Below, piece by piece: positions 24,759 to 36,500 of a stretch of 64,000 nt of DNA (within the stretch, counting starts at the first letter, position 1; every line of letters starts with the position of its first letter). Origin of the DNA: Sanderia malayensis (lineage: Eukaryota; Cnidaria; Scyphozoa; Semaeostomeae; Pelagiidae). The position numbers and the translations under genes are program-made. Location of the stretch: NCBI GenBank assembly GCA_013076295.1, contig RQOL01000528.1, positions 1 to 64,000 of the forward strand, read 5' to 3'. The notes beneath the pieces were generated by a model, which saw nothing but the letters and a program-made list of their open reading frames with translations, was not told where the DNA came from and did no database searches.

Positions 24759-25598
24759 CATTAGTGTAAATTGTTTGAATGAAAATTATCTTCTTTATCT
24801 GTTTTTACCGTTTTTGCGTGGATTCATGTGTAAATTGTGGGATTAATTTTATTTTTATTACTGTAACTTGTGGGAATGAATGTCACTTTCCTTTAGTGCA
24901 AATTGCGGGAAAGAACGTTAAATTTTTATCTGTTTTTGCCGTTTTTGCGTGGATTCGTGTGTAAATTGTGGGAATGAATTTTTTTCATTACTGTAATGTG
25001 TGGGAATCAATGTTACTTTTCATTAGTGTAAATTGTGGGAATGAATGTCACTTTTCATTAGTGTAAATTGTGGGAATGAATGCTATTTTTTAGCTCTTTT
25101 TACGTGGAATAATATGTAAATTGTGGGAATCAATGTCAACTTTCATCAGTGTAAATTATGGCAATGAATGTCACTTTTCATTAGTGTAAATTGTTTGAAT
25201 GAAAATTATCTTCTTTATCTGTTTTTACCGTTTTTGCGTGGATTCATGTGTAAATTGTGGGAATAATTTTATTTTTATTACTGTAACTTGTGGGAATGAA
25301 TGTCACTTTCCTTTAGTGCAAATTGCGGGAAAGAACGTTAAATTTTTATCTGTTTTTGCCGTTTTTGCGTGGATTCGTGTGTAAATTGTGGGAATGAATT
25401 TTTTTCATTACTGTAATGTGTGGGAATCAATGTTACTTTTCATTAGTGTAAATTGTGGGAATGAATGTCATTTTTCATTAGTGTAAATTGTGGGAATGAA
25501 TATTATCTTTTTTATCTGTTTTTACCGTTTTTGCGTGGATTCATGTGTAAATTGTGGGGATGAACGTTATTTTTCATTACTGCAAATTGTGGGAATGA
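24759..25598 (+). repeat. 420-bp tandem HOR pair
   Basis: The unit with TTGTTTGAATGAAAATTATC occurs at about 24,770 and again 420 bp later. The first copy reads GTGGGATTAATTTTA and the second GTGGGAATAATTTTA. Only a single copy is present at 34.5, 36.9, 48.9 and 54.0 kb. The one at 54.0 kb carries the second-copy variant GGGAATAATTTTA, so the duplicated state was probably present before it was resolved to one unit there. Confidence 0.8.
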
Positions 25599-26526
25599 AT
25601 GTTTCTTTTCATTAGTGCACATTGTGGGAATGAATATTATGTTTTTTATCTGCTTTTACCGTTTTTGCGTGGATTCATGTGTAAATTGTGGGCATGAAGG
25701 TTATTTTCCATTACTGCAAATTGCGGGAATGAATCCTTTATTATTGTTTAGTTTTAGCTGTTCTTACGTTGATTCGTGTGTAAATTGTGGGAGAATATCA
25801 TTTTTCATTAGTGTAAATTGTGGGAATGAATATTATCTTCTTTGTCTGTTTTTCCCATTTTTGCGTGGATACATGTGCAAATTGTGGGGATGAAGGTTAT
25901 TTTTCATTACTGCAAATTGTGGGAATGAAAGTCATATTTTTATCTCTTTTTGCCGTTTTTGCGTGGATTCGTGTAAAAAATGTGGGAATGACTTTTTTTT
26001 CACTACTGTAATGTGTGGAAATCAATGTTACTGTTCATTAGTGTAATTTGTGGGAAAGAATGCTATATTTTTTTTAGCTCTTTTCACGTGGAACAATGTG
26101 TAAATTGTGGGAATCAATGTCAACTTTCATCAGTCTAAATTGTGGGAATGAATGTCATACTTTTATCTGTTTTTTCCGTTTTTGCATGGATTCGTGTGTA
26201 AATTATGGGAATTAATGCCTTTTAATTACTCTAATGTGTGGGAATCAATGTTACTTTTCATTAGTGTAAATTGTGGGAGAGAATGCTATATTTTTTTTAG
26301 CTGTTTTTACGTGGAGTAATGTGTAAATTGTGGGAATCAATGTCAACTTTCATCAGTCTAAAATGTGGGAATGAATGTCACTTTTCAATAGTGCAAATTG
26401 TGGGAATGAATATTATCTTCTTTGTCTGTTTTTACCGTTTTTGCGTGGATTCACGTGTAAATTGTGGGGATGAAGGTTGTTTTTCATTGCTGCAAATTGT
26501 GGGAATGAATGCTCTATCATTGTTTA

Positions 26527-26559
26527 GTTTTAGCTGTTCTTACGTTGAACAGCTAAAAC
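26527..26559. repeat. Perfect 13-bp-arm hairpin, copy 1
   Basis: GTTTTAGCTGTTC (26,527-26,539) is followed by a 7-base loop TTACGTT and the exact reverse complement GAACAGCTAAAAC. In this copy two further pairs extend the stem outward (A26,526-T26,560 and T26,525-A26,561). The normal monomer reads ACGTTGATTCGTGTGTAAA at the place of the right arm. Confidence 0.9.
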
Positions 26560-27659
26560 TATGGGAAGGAATTTTTTTTCATTACTGTAATTTATGTGAA
26601 TCATGATTACTTTTCATTAGGGTAATTTGTGGGAAAGAATGCTATATTTTTTTAGCTCTTTTTACGTGGAATGGTGTGTAAATTGTGGGAATCAATGTCA
26701 GCTTTCATCAGTCTAAATTGTGGGAATGAATGTCACTTTTCATTAGTGCAAATTGTGGGAAGGAATATTATCTTCTTTGTCTGTTTTTACCGTTTTTGCG
26801 TGGATTCACGTGTAAGTTGTGGGGATGAAGGTTCTTTTTCATTGCTGCAAATTGTGGGATTGAATGCTCTATTATTGTTTAGTTTTAGCTGTTCTTACGT
26901 TGATTCGTGTGTAGATTGTGGAAAGGAATTTTTTTTCATTACTGTAATTTATGTGAATTATGGTTACCTTTCATTAGTGTAAATTGTGGGAATGAATTTT
27001 TTTCATTACTGTAATGTGTGGGAATCAATGTTACTTTTCATTAGTGTAATTTGTGGGAAAGAATGCTATTTTTTAGCTCTTTTTACGTGGAATAATATGT
27101 AAATTGTGGGAATCAATGTCAACTTTCATCAGTGTAAATTGTGGCAATGAATGTCACTTGTCATTAGTGTAAATGGTGGGAATGAATATCATCTTTTTTA
27201 TCTGTTTTTGCCGTTTTTGCGTGGATTCGTGTGTAAATTGTCGGAATGAATTTCTTTTCATTACTGTAATGTGTGGAAATCAATGTTACTGTTCATTAGT
27301 GTAATTTGTGGGAAAGAATGCTATATTTTTTTAGCTCTTTTTACGTGGAACAATGTGTAAATTGTGGGAATCAATGTCAACTTTCATCAGTCTAAATTGT
27401 GGGAATGAATGTCACTTTTCATTAGTGTAAATTGTGGGAATGAATATTATCTTTTTTATCTCTTTTTACCGTTTTTGCGTGGATCCATGTGTAAATTGTT
27501 GGGATGAAGGTTATTTTTCATTACTGCAAATTGTGGGAATGAATGCTCTATTATTGATTAGTTTTAGCTTTTCTTACGTTGATTCGTGTGCAAATTGCAT
27601 GATGGAATTTTTTTCACTACTGTAATTTATGTGAATCATGGTTACTTTTCATTAGTGTA

Positions 27660-28375
27660 AATTGTGGGAAAGAATGCTATATACTGTTTAGCTCTTTTTA
27701 CGTGTAATAATGTATAAATTGTGGAAATCAATGTCATTTCTCAACAGTCTAAATTGTGGGAATGAATGTCACCTTTCATTAGTGTAAATTGTGGGAATGA
27801 ATATTATCTTTTTTATCTGTTTTTACCGTTTTTGCGTGGATTCATGTGTAAATTGTGGGGATGAAGGTTATTTTTCATTACTGCAAATTGCGGGAATGAA
27901 TCCTCTATTATTGTTTAGTCTTAGCTGTTCTTACGTTGATTCGTGTGTAAATTGTGGGAAGGAATTTTTTTTCATTACTGCTATTTATGTGAATCATGGT
28001 TACTTTTCATTAGTGTAAATTGTGGGAAAGAATGCTATATACTGTTTAGCTCTTTTTACGTGTAATAATGTATAAATTGTGGGAATCAATGTCATTTCTC
28101 AACAGTCTAAATTGTGGGAATGAATGTCACCTTTCATTAGTGTAAATTGTGGGAATGAATATTATCTTTTTTATCTGTTTTTACCGTTTTTGCGTGGATT
28201 CATGTGTAAATTGTGGGGATGAAGGTTATTTTTCATTACTGCAAATTGCGGGAATGAATCCTCTATTATTGTTTAGTTTTAGCTGTTTTTACGTTGATTC
28301 GTGTTTAAATTGTGGGAAGGAATATCACTTTTCATTAGTGTAAATTGTGGGAATGAATATTATCTTCTTTGTCTG
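27660..28375 (+). repeat. 358-bp tandem HOR pair
   Basis: The run GCTATATACTGTTTAGCTC followed by ACGTGTAATAATGTATAAA occurs at about 27,676 and 28,034, a 358-bp offset, and the matching GAATATTATC units follow at 27,791 and 28,149. The second unit ends differently, with GTGTTTAAATTG and then GGAATATCACTT. The pair recurs at about 57,209-57,924 in super-block II. Confidence 0.8.
27785..28073 (+). repeat. Exemplar of mixed 64/35/57-bp monomer spacing
   Basis: Core starts are at 27,785, 27,849, 27,884, 27,948, about 27,981, 28,016 and 28,073, so the spacing is 64, 35, 64, 33, 35 and 57 bp. The 64-bp units carry either a CTGTTTTTACCGTTTTTGCG tail or a TTAGTCTTAGCTGTTCTTAC tail before the next core. 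The 64+35 dimer (99 bp) is the most common building block of the window. Small departures from 35 bp come from the length of the T-run in GAATTTTTTTTCATTACTG. Confidence 0.85.
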
Positions 28376-29507
28376 TTTTTCCCATTTTTGCGTGGATACA
28401 TGTGCAAATTGTGGGGATGAAGGCTATTCTTCATTACTGCAAATTGTGGGAATGAAAGTCATATTTTTATCTCTTTTTGCCGTTTTTGCGTGGATTCGTG
28501 TAGAAAATGTGGGAATGAATTTTTTTCACTACTGTAATGTGTGGAAATCAATGTTACTGTTCATTAGTGTAATTTGTGGGAAAGAATGCTATATTTTTTT
28601 TAGCTCTTTTCACGTGGAACAATGTGTAAATTGTGGGAATCAATGTCAACTTTCATCAGTCTAAATTGTGGGAATGAATGTCACTCTTCATTAGGGTAAA
28701 TTGTGGGAATGAATATTATCTTTTTTCTCCCTTTTCACCTTTTTTGCGTGGATTCATGTGTAAATTGTGGGAATGAATGTCATACTTTTATCTGTTTTTT
28801 CCGTTTTTGCATGGATTCGTGTGTAAATTATGGGAATTAATGCCTTTTCATTACTCTAATGTGTGGGAATCAATGTTACTTTTCATTAGTGTAATTTGTG
28901 GGAAAGAATGCTATATTTTTTTTGCTCTTTTTACGTGGAATAATGTGTAAATTGTGGGAATCAATGTCAACTTTGATCGGTCTAAATTGTGGGAATGAAT
29001 GTCACTTTCATTAGTGCAAATTGTTGGAATGAATATTATTATCTTTGTCTGTTTTTACCGTTTTTGCGTGGATTCACGTGTAAATTGTGGGGATGAAGGT
29101 TGTTTTTCATTACTGGAAATTGTGGGAATGAATGCTCTATTATTGTTTAGTTTTAGCTGTTCTTACGTTATTTCGTGTGTAAATTGTGGGAAGGAATTTT
29201 TTTTCATTACTGTAATTTATGTGAATCATGGTTACTTTTCATTAGTGTAAATTGTGGGAGAGAATGCTATATTTTTTTTAGCTGTTTTTACGTGGAGTAA
29301 TGTGTAAATTGTGGGAATCAATGTCAACTTTCATCAGTCTAAATTGTGGGAATGAATGTCACTTTTCAATAGTGCAAATTGTGGGAATGAATATTATCTT
29401 CTTTGTCTGTTTTTACCGTTTTTGCGTGGATTCACGTGTAAATTGTGGGGATGAAGGTTGTTATTCATTGCTGCAAATTGTGGGAATGAATGCTCTATCA
29501 TTGTTTA

Positions 29508-29540
29508 GTTTTAGCTGTTCTTACGTTGAACAGCTAAAAC
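29508..29540. repeat. Perfect 13-bp-arm hairpin, copy 2
   Basis: This has the same arms and loop as the copy at 26,527, followed by TGTGGGAAGG rather than TATGGGAAGG. It lies in 1,881-bp HOR unit 1. Confidence 0.9.
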
Positions 29541-30348
29541 TGTGGGAAGGAATTTTTTTTCATTACTGTAATTTATGTGAATCATGATTACTTTTCATTA
29601 GGGTAAATTGTGGGAAAGAATGCTATATTTTTTAGCTCTTTTTACGTGGAATAGTGTGTAAATTGTGGGAATCAATGTCAACTTTCATCAGTCTAAATTG
29701 TGGGAATGAATGTCACTTTTCATTAGTGCAAATTGTGGGAATGAATATTATCTTCTTTGTCTGTTTTTACCGTTTTTGCGTGGATTCACGTGTAAGTTGT
29801 GGGGATGAAGGTTCTTTTTCATTGCTGCAAATTGTGGGAATGAATGCTCTATTATTGTTTAGTTTTAGCTGTTCTTACGTTGATTCGTGTGTGGATTGTG
29901 GAAAGGAATTTTTTTTCATTACTGTAATTTATGTGAATTATGGTTACCTTTCATTAGTGTAAATTGTGGGAATGAATTTTTTTCATTACTGTAATGTGTG
30001 GGAATCAATGTTACTTTTCATTAGTGTAATTTGTGGGAAAGAATGCTATTTTTTAGCTCTTTTTACGTGGAATAATATGTAAATTGTGGGAATCAATGTC
30101 AACTTTCATCAGTGTAAATTGTGGCAATGAATGTCACTTGTCATTAGTGTAAATGGTGGGAATGAATATCATCTTTTTTATCTGTTTTTGCCGTTTTTGC
30201 GTGGATTCGTGTGTAAATTGTCGGAATGATTTTCTTTTCATTATTGTAATGTGTGGAAATCAATGTCAACTTTCATCAGTCTAAATTGTGCGAATGAATA
30301 TCACTTTTTATTAGTGTAAACTGTGCGTGTGAATGCTGCATTATTGAT

Positions 30349-30350
30349 TA
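30349..30350 (+). other. Empty transposon target site (TA), paralogue 2
   Basis: The TA lies in TTATTGATTAGCTTTGG inside 1,881-bp HOR unit 1. It is followed by GTGAGAATGATTTT and, 181 bases on, by the spacer at 30,531, as in the other empty sites. Confidence 0.88.
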
Positions 30351-31387
30351 GCTTTGGCTGTTTTTAACGTTGATTCGTGTGGATATTGTGAGAATGATTT
30401 TTTTTCATTACTGTAATTTGTGGGAATGAATATTTATTTTCATTAGTGCAAATTGTGGGAATAAATGTCATATTTTTATTAGTTTTAGGTTTACTTATGT
30501 TGATTCGTGTGTACATTGTGGGAATGAATGTTAATATGACTGAAAAAGTAACTAAAAGTGTTTTCACTATTTTTCAGATGGATTAACGTAGATTCACGTG
30601 TGAAATGTGGGAATGGGTGTAAATCTTGAACTGACAAAAGTTGTGGGAATGAATGTTACTTTTCATTAGTGTAAATTGTTGGAAAGAATGTTATATACTT
30701 TTTAGCTCTTTTTACATGGAATAATGTGTAAATTGTGGGAATCGATGTCATTTCTGAACAGTCTAAATTGTGGGAATGAATGTTTCTTTTCATTAGTCCA
30801 AATTGTGGGAATGAACTTTAAGTTTTTATTAGTTTTAGGTGTTTTTATGTTGATTCGTGTGTAAATTGTAGAAATGAAGGTTATTTTTCATTAGTGCAAA
30901 TGGTGGGAATGAATATTATCTTTTTTATCTCTTTTTACCGTTTTTGCGTGGATCCATGTGTAAGTTGTGGGGATGAAGGTTATTTTTCATTACTGCAAAT
31001 TGTGGGAATGAATGCTCTATTATTGTTTAGTTTTAGCTGTTCTTACGTTATTTCGTGTGTAAATTGTGGGAAGGAATTTTTTTTCATTACTGTAATTTAT
31101 GTGAATCATGGTTACTTTTCATTAGTGTAAATTGTGGGAGAGAATGCTATATTTTTTTTAGCTGTTTTTACGTGGAGTAATGTGTAAATTGTGGGAATCA
31201 ATGTCAACTTTCATCAGTCTAAATTGTGGGAATGAATGTCACTTTTCAATAGTGCAAATTGTGGGAATGAATATTATCTTCTTTGTCTGTTTTTACCGTT
31301 TTTGCGTGGATTCACGTGTAAATTGTGGGGATGAAGGTTGTTTTTCATTGCTGCAAATTGTGGGAATGAATGCTCTATCATTGTTTA

Positions 31388-31420
31388 GTTTTAGCTGTTC
31401 TTACGTTGAACAGCTAAAAC
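31388..31420. repeat. Perfect 13-bp-arm hairpin, copy 3
   Basis: Same arms and loop; it lies in 1,881-bp HOR unit 2, 1,880 bp after copy 2. Confidence 0.9.
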
Positions 31421-32229
31421 TGTGGGAAGGAATTTTTTTTCATTACTGTAATTTATGTGAATCATGATTGCTTTTCATTAGGGTAAATTGTGGGAAAGAA
31501 TGCTATATTTTTTTAGCTCTTTTTACGTGGAATAGTGTGTAAATTGTGGGAATCAATGTCAACTTTCATCAGTCTAAATTGTGGGAATGAATGTCACTTT
31601 TCATTAGTGCAAATTGTGGGAATGAATATTATCTTCTTTGTCTGTTTTTACCGTTTTTGCGTGGATTCACGTGTAAGTTGTGGGGATGAAGGTTCTTTTT
31701 CATTGCTGCAAATTGTGGGAATGAATGCTCTATTATTGTTTAGTTTTAGCTGTTCTTACGTTGATTCGTGTGTGGATTGTGGAAAGGAATTTTTTTTCAT
31801 TACTGTAATTTATGTGAATTATGGTTACCTTTCATTAGTGTAAATTGTGGGAATGAATTTTTTTCATTACTGTAATGTGTGGGAATCAATGTTACTTTTC
31901 ATTAGTGTAATTTGTGGGAAAGAATGCTATTTTTTAGCTCTTTTTACGTGGAATAATATGTAAATTGTGGGAATCAATGTCAACTTTCATCAGTGTAAAT
32001 TGTGGCAATGAATGTCACTTGTCATTAGTGTAAATGATGGGAATGAATATCATCTTTTTTATCTGTTTTTGCCGTTTTTGCGTGGATTCGTGTGTAAATT
32101 GTCGGAATGAATTTCTTTTCATTATTGTAATGTGTGGAAATCAATGTCAACTTTCATTAGTCTAAATTGTGCGAATGAATATCACTTTTTATTAGTGTAA
32201 ACTGTGCGTGTGAATGCTGCATTATTGAT

Positions 32230-32231
32230 TA
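32230..32231 (+). other. Empty transposon target site (TA), paralogue 3
   Basis: This is the equivalent TA in 1,881-bp HOR unit 2, exactly 1,881 bp after the previous one. Upstream it has the variant TTTCATTAGTCTAAATTG where unit 1 has TTTCATCAGTCTAAATTG. Confidence 0.88.
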
Positions 32232-33512
32232 GCTTTGGCTGTTTTTAACGTTGATTCGTGTGGATATTGTGAGAATGATTTTTTTTCATTACTGTAATTT
32301 GTGGGAATGAATATTTATTTTCATTAGTGCAAATTGTGGGAATAAATGTCATATTTTTATTAGTTTTAGGTTTACTTATGTTGATTCGTGTGTACATTGT
32401 GGGAATGAATGTTAATATGACTGAAAAAGTAACTAAAAGTGTTTTCACTATTTTTCAGATGGATTAACGTAGATTCACGTGTGAAATGTGGGAATGGGTG
32501 TAAATCTTGAACTGACAAAAGTTGTGGGAATGAATGTTACTTTTCATTAGTGTAAATTGTTGGAAAGAATGTTATATACTTTTTAGCTCTTTTTACATGG
32601 AATAATGTGTAAATTGTGGGAATCGATGTCATTTCTGAACAGTCTAAATTGTGGGAATGAATGTTTCTTTTCATTAGTCCAAATTGTGGGAATGAACTTT
32701 AAGTTTTTATTAGTTTTAGGTGTTTTTATGTTGATTCGTGTGTAAATTGTAGAAATGAAGGTTATTTTTCATTAGTGCAAATGGTGGGAATGAATATTAT
32801 CTTTTTTATCTCTTTTTACCGTTTTTGCGTGGATCCATGTGTAAGTTGTGGGGATGAAGGTTATTTTTCAATACTGCAAATTGTGGAAATGAATGCTCTA
32901 TTATTGATTAGTTTTAGCTGTTCTTACGTTGATTCGTGTGTAAAATGCGGGAAGGAATTTTTTTCATTACTGTAATTTATGTCAATCATGGTTACTATTC
33001 ATTAGTGTAAATTGTGGGAATGAACTTTCAATTTTTATTAGTTTTAAGTGTATTTATGTTGATTCGTGTGTAAGTTGTGGCAATCAATGTCAACTTTCAT
33101 CAGTCTAAATTGTGGGAATGAATGTCACTTTTCTTTAGTGTAAATTGTGGGAATGAATATTATTTTTTTTATCTGTTTTTGCCGTTTTTGCGTGGATTCG
33201 TGTGTAAATTGTGGGAATGAATTTTTTTTCATTACTGTAATGTGTGGAAATCAATGTTACTGGTCATTAGTGTAATTTGTGGGAAAGAATGCTATATTTT
33301 TTTAGCTCTTTTTACGTGGAACAATGTGTAAATTGTGGGAATCAATGTCAACTTTCATCAGTCTAAATTGTGGGAATGAATGTCACTTTTCATTAGTGTA
33401 AATTGTGGGAATGAATATTATTTTTTTTATCTCTTTTTACCGTTTTTGCGTGGATCCATGTGTAAATTGTTGGGATGAAGGTTATTTTTCATTACTGCAA
33501 ATTGTGGGAATG

Positions 33513-36500
33513 AATGCTCTATTATTGATTAGTTTTAGCTTTTCTTACGTTGATTCGTGTGCAAATTGCATGATGGAATTTTTTTCACTACTGTAATTTA
33601 TGTGAATCATGGTTACTTTTCATTAGTCTAAATTGTTGGAATTAACTTTAAAATTTTATTAGTTTTAGGTGTGTTTGTGTTGATTCGTGTGTAAGTTGTG
33701 GCAATCAATGTCAACTTTAATTAGTCTAAACTGTGGCAATGAATATAATCTTTTTGATCTCTTTTTACCGTTTTTGCGTGGGTTCATGTGTAAATTGTGG
33801 GGATGAAGGTTATTTTTCATTACTGCAAATTGCGGGAATGAATCCTCTATTATTGCTTAGTGTTAACTGTTCTTACGTTGACTCGTGTGTAAATTGTGGG
33901 AAGGAATTTTTTTCATTACTGTAATTTATGTGAATCATGGTTACTGTTCATTAGTGTAAATTGTGGGAAAGAATGCTACATACTTTTTAGCTCTTTTTAC
34001 GTGGAATAATGTATAAATAGTAGGAATCAATGTCATTTCTCAACAGTCTAAATTGTGGGAATGAATGTCACCTTTCATTATTGTAAATTGTGGGAATGAA
34101 TGTCACTTTTCATTAGTGTAAATTGTGGGAATGAATATTATCTTTTTTATCTGTTTTTACCGTTTTTGCGTGGATTCATGTGTAAATTGTGGGGATGAAC
34201 GTTATTTTTCATTACTGCAAATTTTGGGAATGAATCCTCTATTATTGTTTAGTTATAGCTGTTCTTACGTTGATTCGTGTGTAAATTGTGGGAAGGAATT
34301 TTTTTTCATTACTGTCATTTATGTGAATCATGGTTACTTTTCATTAGTGTAAATTGTGGGAAAGGATGTCATATTTTTATTAGTTTTAGGTGTATTTATG
34401 TTGATTCATGTGTAAGTTGTGGGAATCAATGTCAACTTTCGTCAGTCTAAGTTGTGGGAATGAATGTCACTTTTCATTAGTGTAAATTGTTTGAATGAAA
34501 ATTATCTTCTTTATCTGTTTTTACCGTTTTTGCGTGGATTCATGTGTAAATTGTGGGATTAATTTTATTTTTATTACTGTAACTTGTGGGAATGAATGTC
34601 ACTTTCCTTTAGTGCAAATTGCGGGAAAGAACGTTAAATTTTTATCTGTTTTTGCCGTTTTTGCGTGGATTCGTGTGTAAATTGTGGGAATGAATTTTTT
34701 TCATTACTGTGATGTGTGGGAATCAATGTTATTTTTCATTAGTGTAAATTGTGGGAATGAATGTCACTTTTCATTAGTGTAAATTGTGGGAATGAATATT
34801 ATCTTTTTTATCTGTTTTTACCGTTTTTGCGTGGATTCATGTGTAAATTGTGGGGATGAACGTTATTTTTCATTACTGCAAATTGTGGGAATGAATGTTT
34901 CTTTTCATTAGTGCACATTGTGGGAATGAATATTATGTTTTTTATCTGCTTTTACCGTTTTTGCGTGGATTCATGTGTAAATTGTGGGCATGAAGGTTAT
35001 TTTCCATTACTGCAAATTGCGGGAATGAATCCTCTATTATTGTTTAGTTTTAGCTGTTCTTACGTTGATTCGTGTGTAAATTGTGGGAAGGAATATCACT
35101 TTTCATTAGTGTAAATTGTGGGAATGAATATTATCTTCTTTGTCTGTTTTTCCCATTTTTGCGTGGATACATGTGCAAATTGTGGGGATGAAGGTTATTT
35201 TTCATTACTGCAAATTGTGGGAATGAAAGTCATATTTTTATCTCTTTTTGCCGTTTTTGCGTGGATTCGTGTAAAAAATGTGGGAATGAATTTTTTTTCA
35301 CTACTGTAATGTGTGGAAATCAATGTTACTGTTCATTAGTATAATTTGTGGGAAAGAATGCTATATTTTTTTTAGCTCTTTTCACGTGGAACAATGTGTA
35401 AATTGTGGGAATCAATGTCAACTTTCATCAGTCTAAATTGTGGGAATGAATGTCACTTTTCATTAGGGTAAATTGTGGGAATGAATGCTCTATTATTGAT
35501 TAGTTTTAGCTTTTCTTACGTTGATTCGTGTGCAAATTGCATGATGGAATTTTTTTCACTACTGTAATTTATGTGAATCATGGTTACTTTTCATTAGTCT
35601 AAATTGTGGGAATTAACTTTAAAATTTTATTAGTTTTAGGTGTGTTTGTGTTGATTCGTGTGTAAGTTGTGGCAATCAATGTCAATTTTAATTAGTCTAA
35701 ACTGTGGCAATGAATATAATCTTTTTGATCTCTTTTTACCGTTTTTGCGTGGGTTCGTGTGTAAATTGTGGGGATGAAGGTTATTTTTCATTACTGCAAA
35801 TTGCGGGAATGAATCCTCTATTATTGCTTAGTTTTAACTGTTCTTACGTTGACTCGTGTGTAAATTGTGGGAAGGAATTTTTTTCATTACTGTAATTTAT
35901 GTGAATCATGGTTACTGTTCATTAGTGTAAATTGTGGGAAAGAATGCTACATACTTTTTAGCTCTTTTAACGTGGAATAATGTGTAAATTGTGGGAATCA
36001 ATGTCATTTCTCAACAGTCTAAATTGTGGGAATGAATGTTTCTTTTCATTAGTGCAAATTGTGGGAATGAACCTTAAGTTTTAATTAGTTTTAGGTGTTT
36101 TTATGTAAGTTCGTGTGTAAGTTGTGGGAATGAAGGTAATGTTTCATTAGTGTAAATTGTGGGAATGAATATTATCTTTTTTATCTGTTTTTACTGTTTT
36201 TGCGTGGGTTCATGTGTAAATTGTGGGGATGAAGGTTATTTTCTATTACTGAAAATTGCGGGAATGAATCCTCTATTATTGTTTAGTTTTAGCTCTTCTA
36301 ACGTTGATTCGTGTGTAAATTGTGGGAAGGAATTTTTTTTCATTACTGTAATTTATGTGAGTCATGGTTACTTTTCATTAGTGTAAATTGTGGGAAAGAA
36401 TGCTATATTCTGTTTAGCTCTTTTTACGTGGAATAATGTATAAATTGTAGGAATCAATGTCATTTCTCAACAGTCTAAATTGTGGGAATGAATGTCACCT

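Larger units (their letters stand above)
20460..29115 (+). repeat. Element-free satellite between the element block and the 1,881-bp HORs
   Basis: The stretch is monomeric array throughout, with one empty transposon site (21,202), one spacer (21,384), the 420- and 358-bp tandem pairs and one hairpin (26,527). Characteristic units start with TTGGAATGAATATTATC near 20,231, GATCCATGTGTAAG near 21,806 and TGGCAATGAATATAATC near 23,560. I see no gene, RNA or foreign insertion in it. Confidence 0.8.
29116..30996 (+). repeat. 1,881-bp HOR, unit 1
   Basis: Landmarks recur after 1,880-1,881 bp: the hairpin at 29,508 and 31,388, the empty transposon site at 30,349 and 32,230, the TTAATATGACTG spacer at 30,531 and 32,412, and GTGCAAATGGTGGG at 30,894 and 32,775. 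The unit boundary is a hybrid monomer near 31,000 that joins a 21.8-kb-type left half to a 29.1-kb-type right half, as expected from unequal crossing-over. It is paralogous to about 58,665-60,545. Confidence 0.85.
30997..32877 (+). repeat. 1,881-bp HOR, unit 2
   Basis: This is the second tandem unit. Differences from unit 1 are few, for example ATGATTGCTTTTC near 31,467 (unit 1: ATGATTACTTTTC) and GTAAATGATGGG near 32,031 (unit 1: GTAAATGGTGGG). The GTAAATGATGGG variant is shared with the second unit of the paralogous pair near 61,580, which shows the tandem pair was copied as a pair. Confidence 0.85.

Noticed and set aside
30364..30567. 67-codon minus-strand frame in the empty-site HORs
   Set aside because: It lies across degenerate monomers and the spacer, has the low-complexity composition expected of reverse-read satellite (TFIPT, SFPQIT strings) and recurs only where the HOR recurs.
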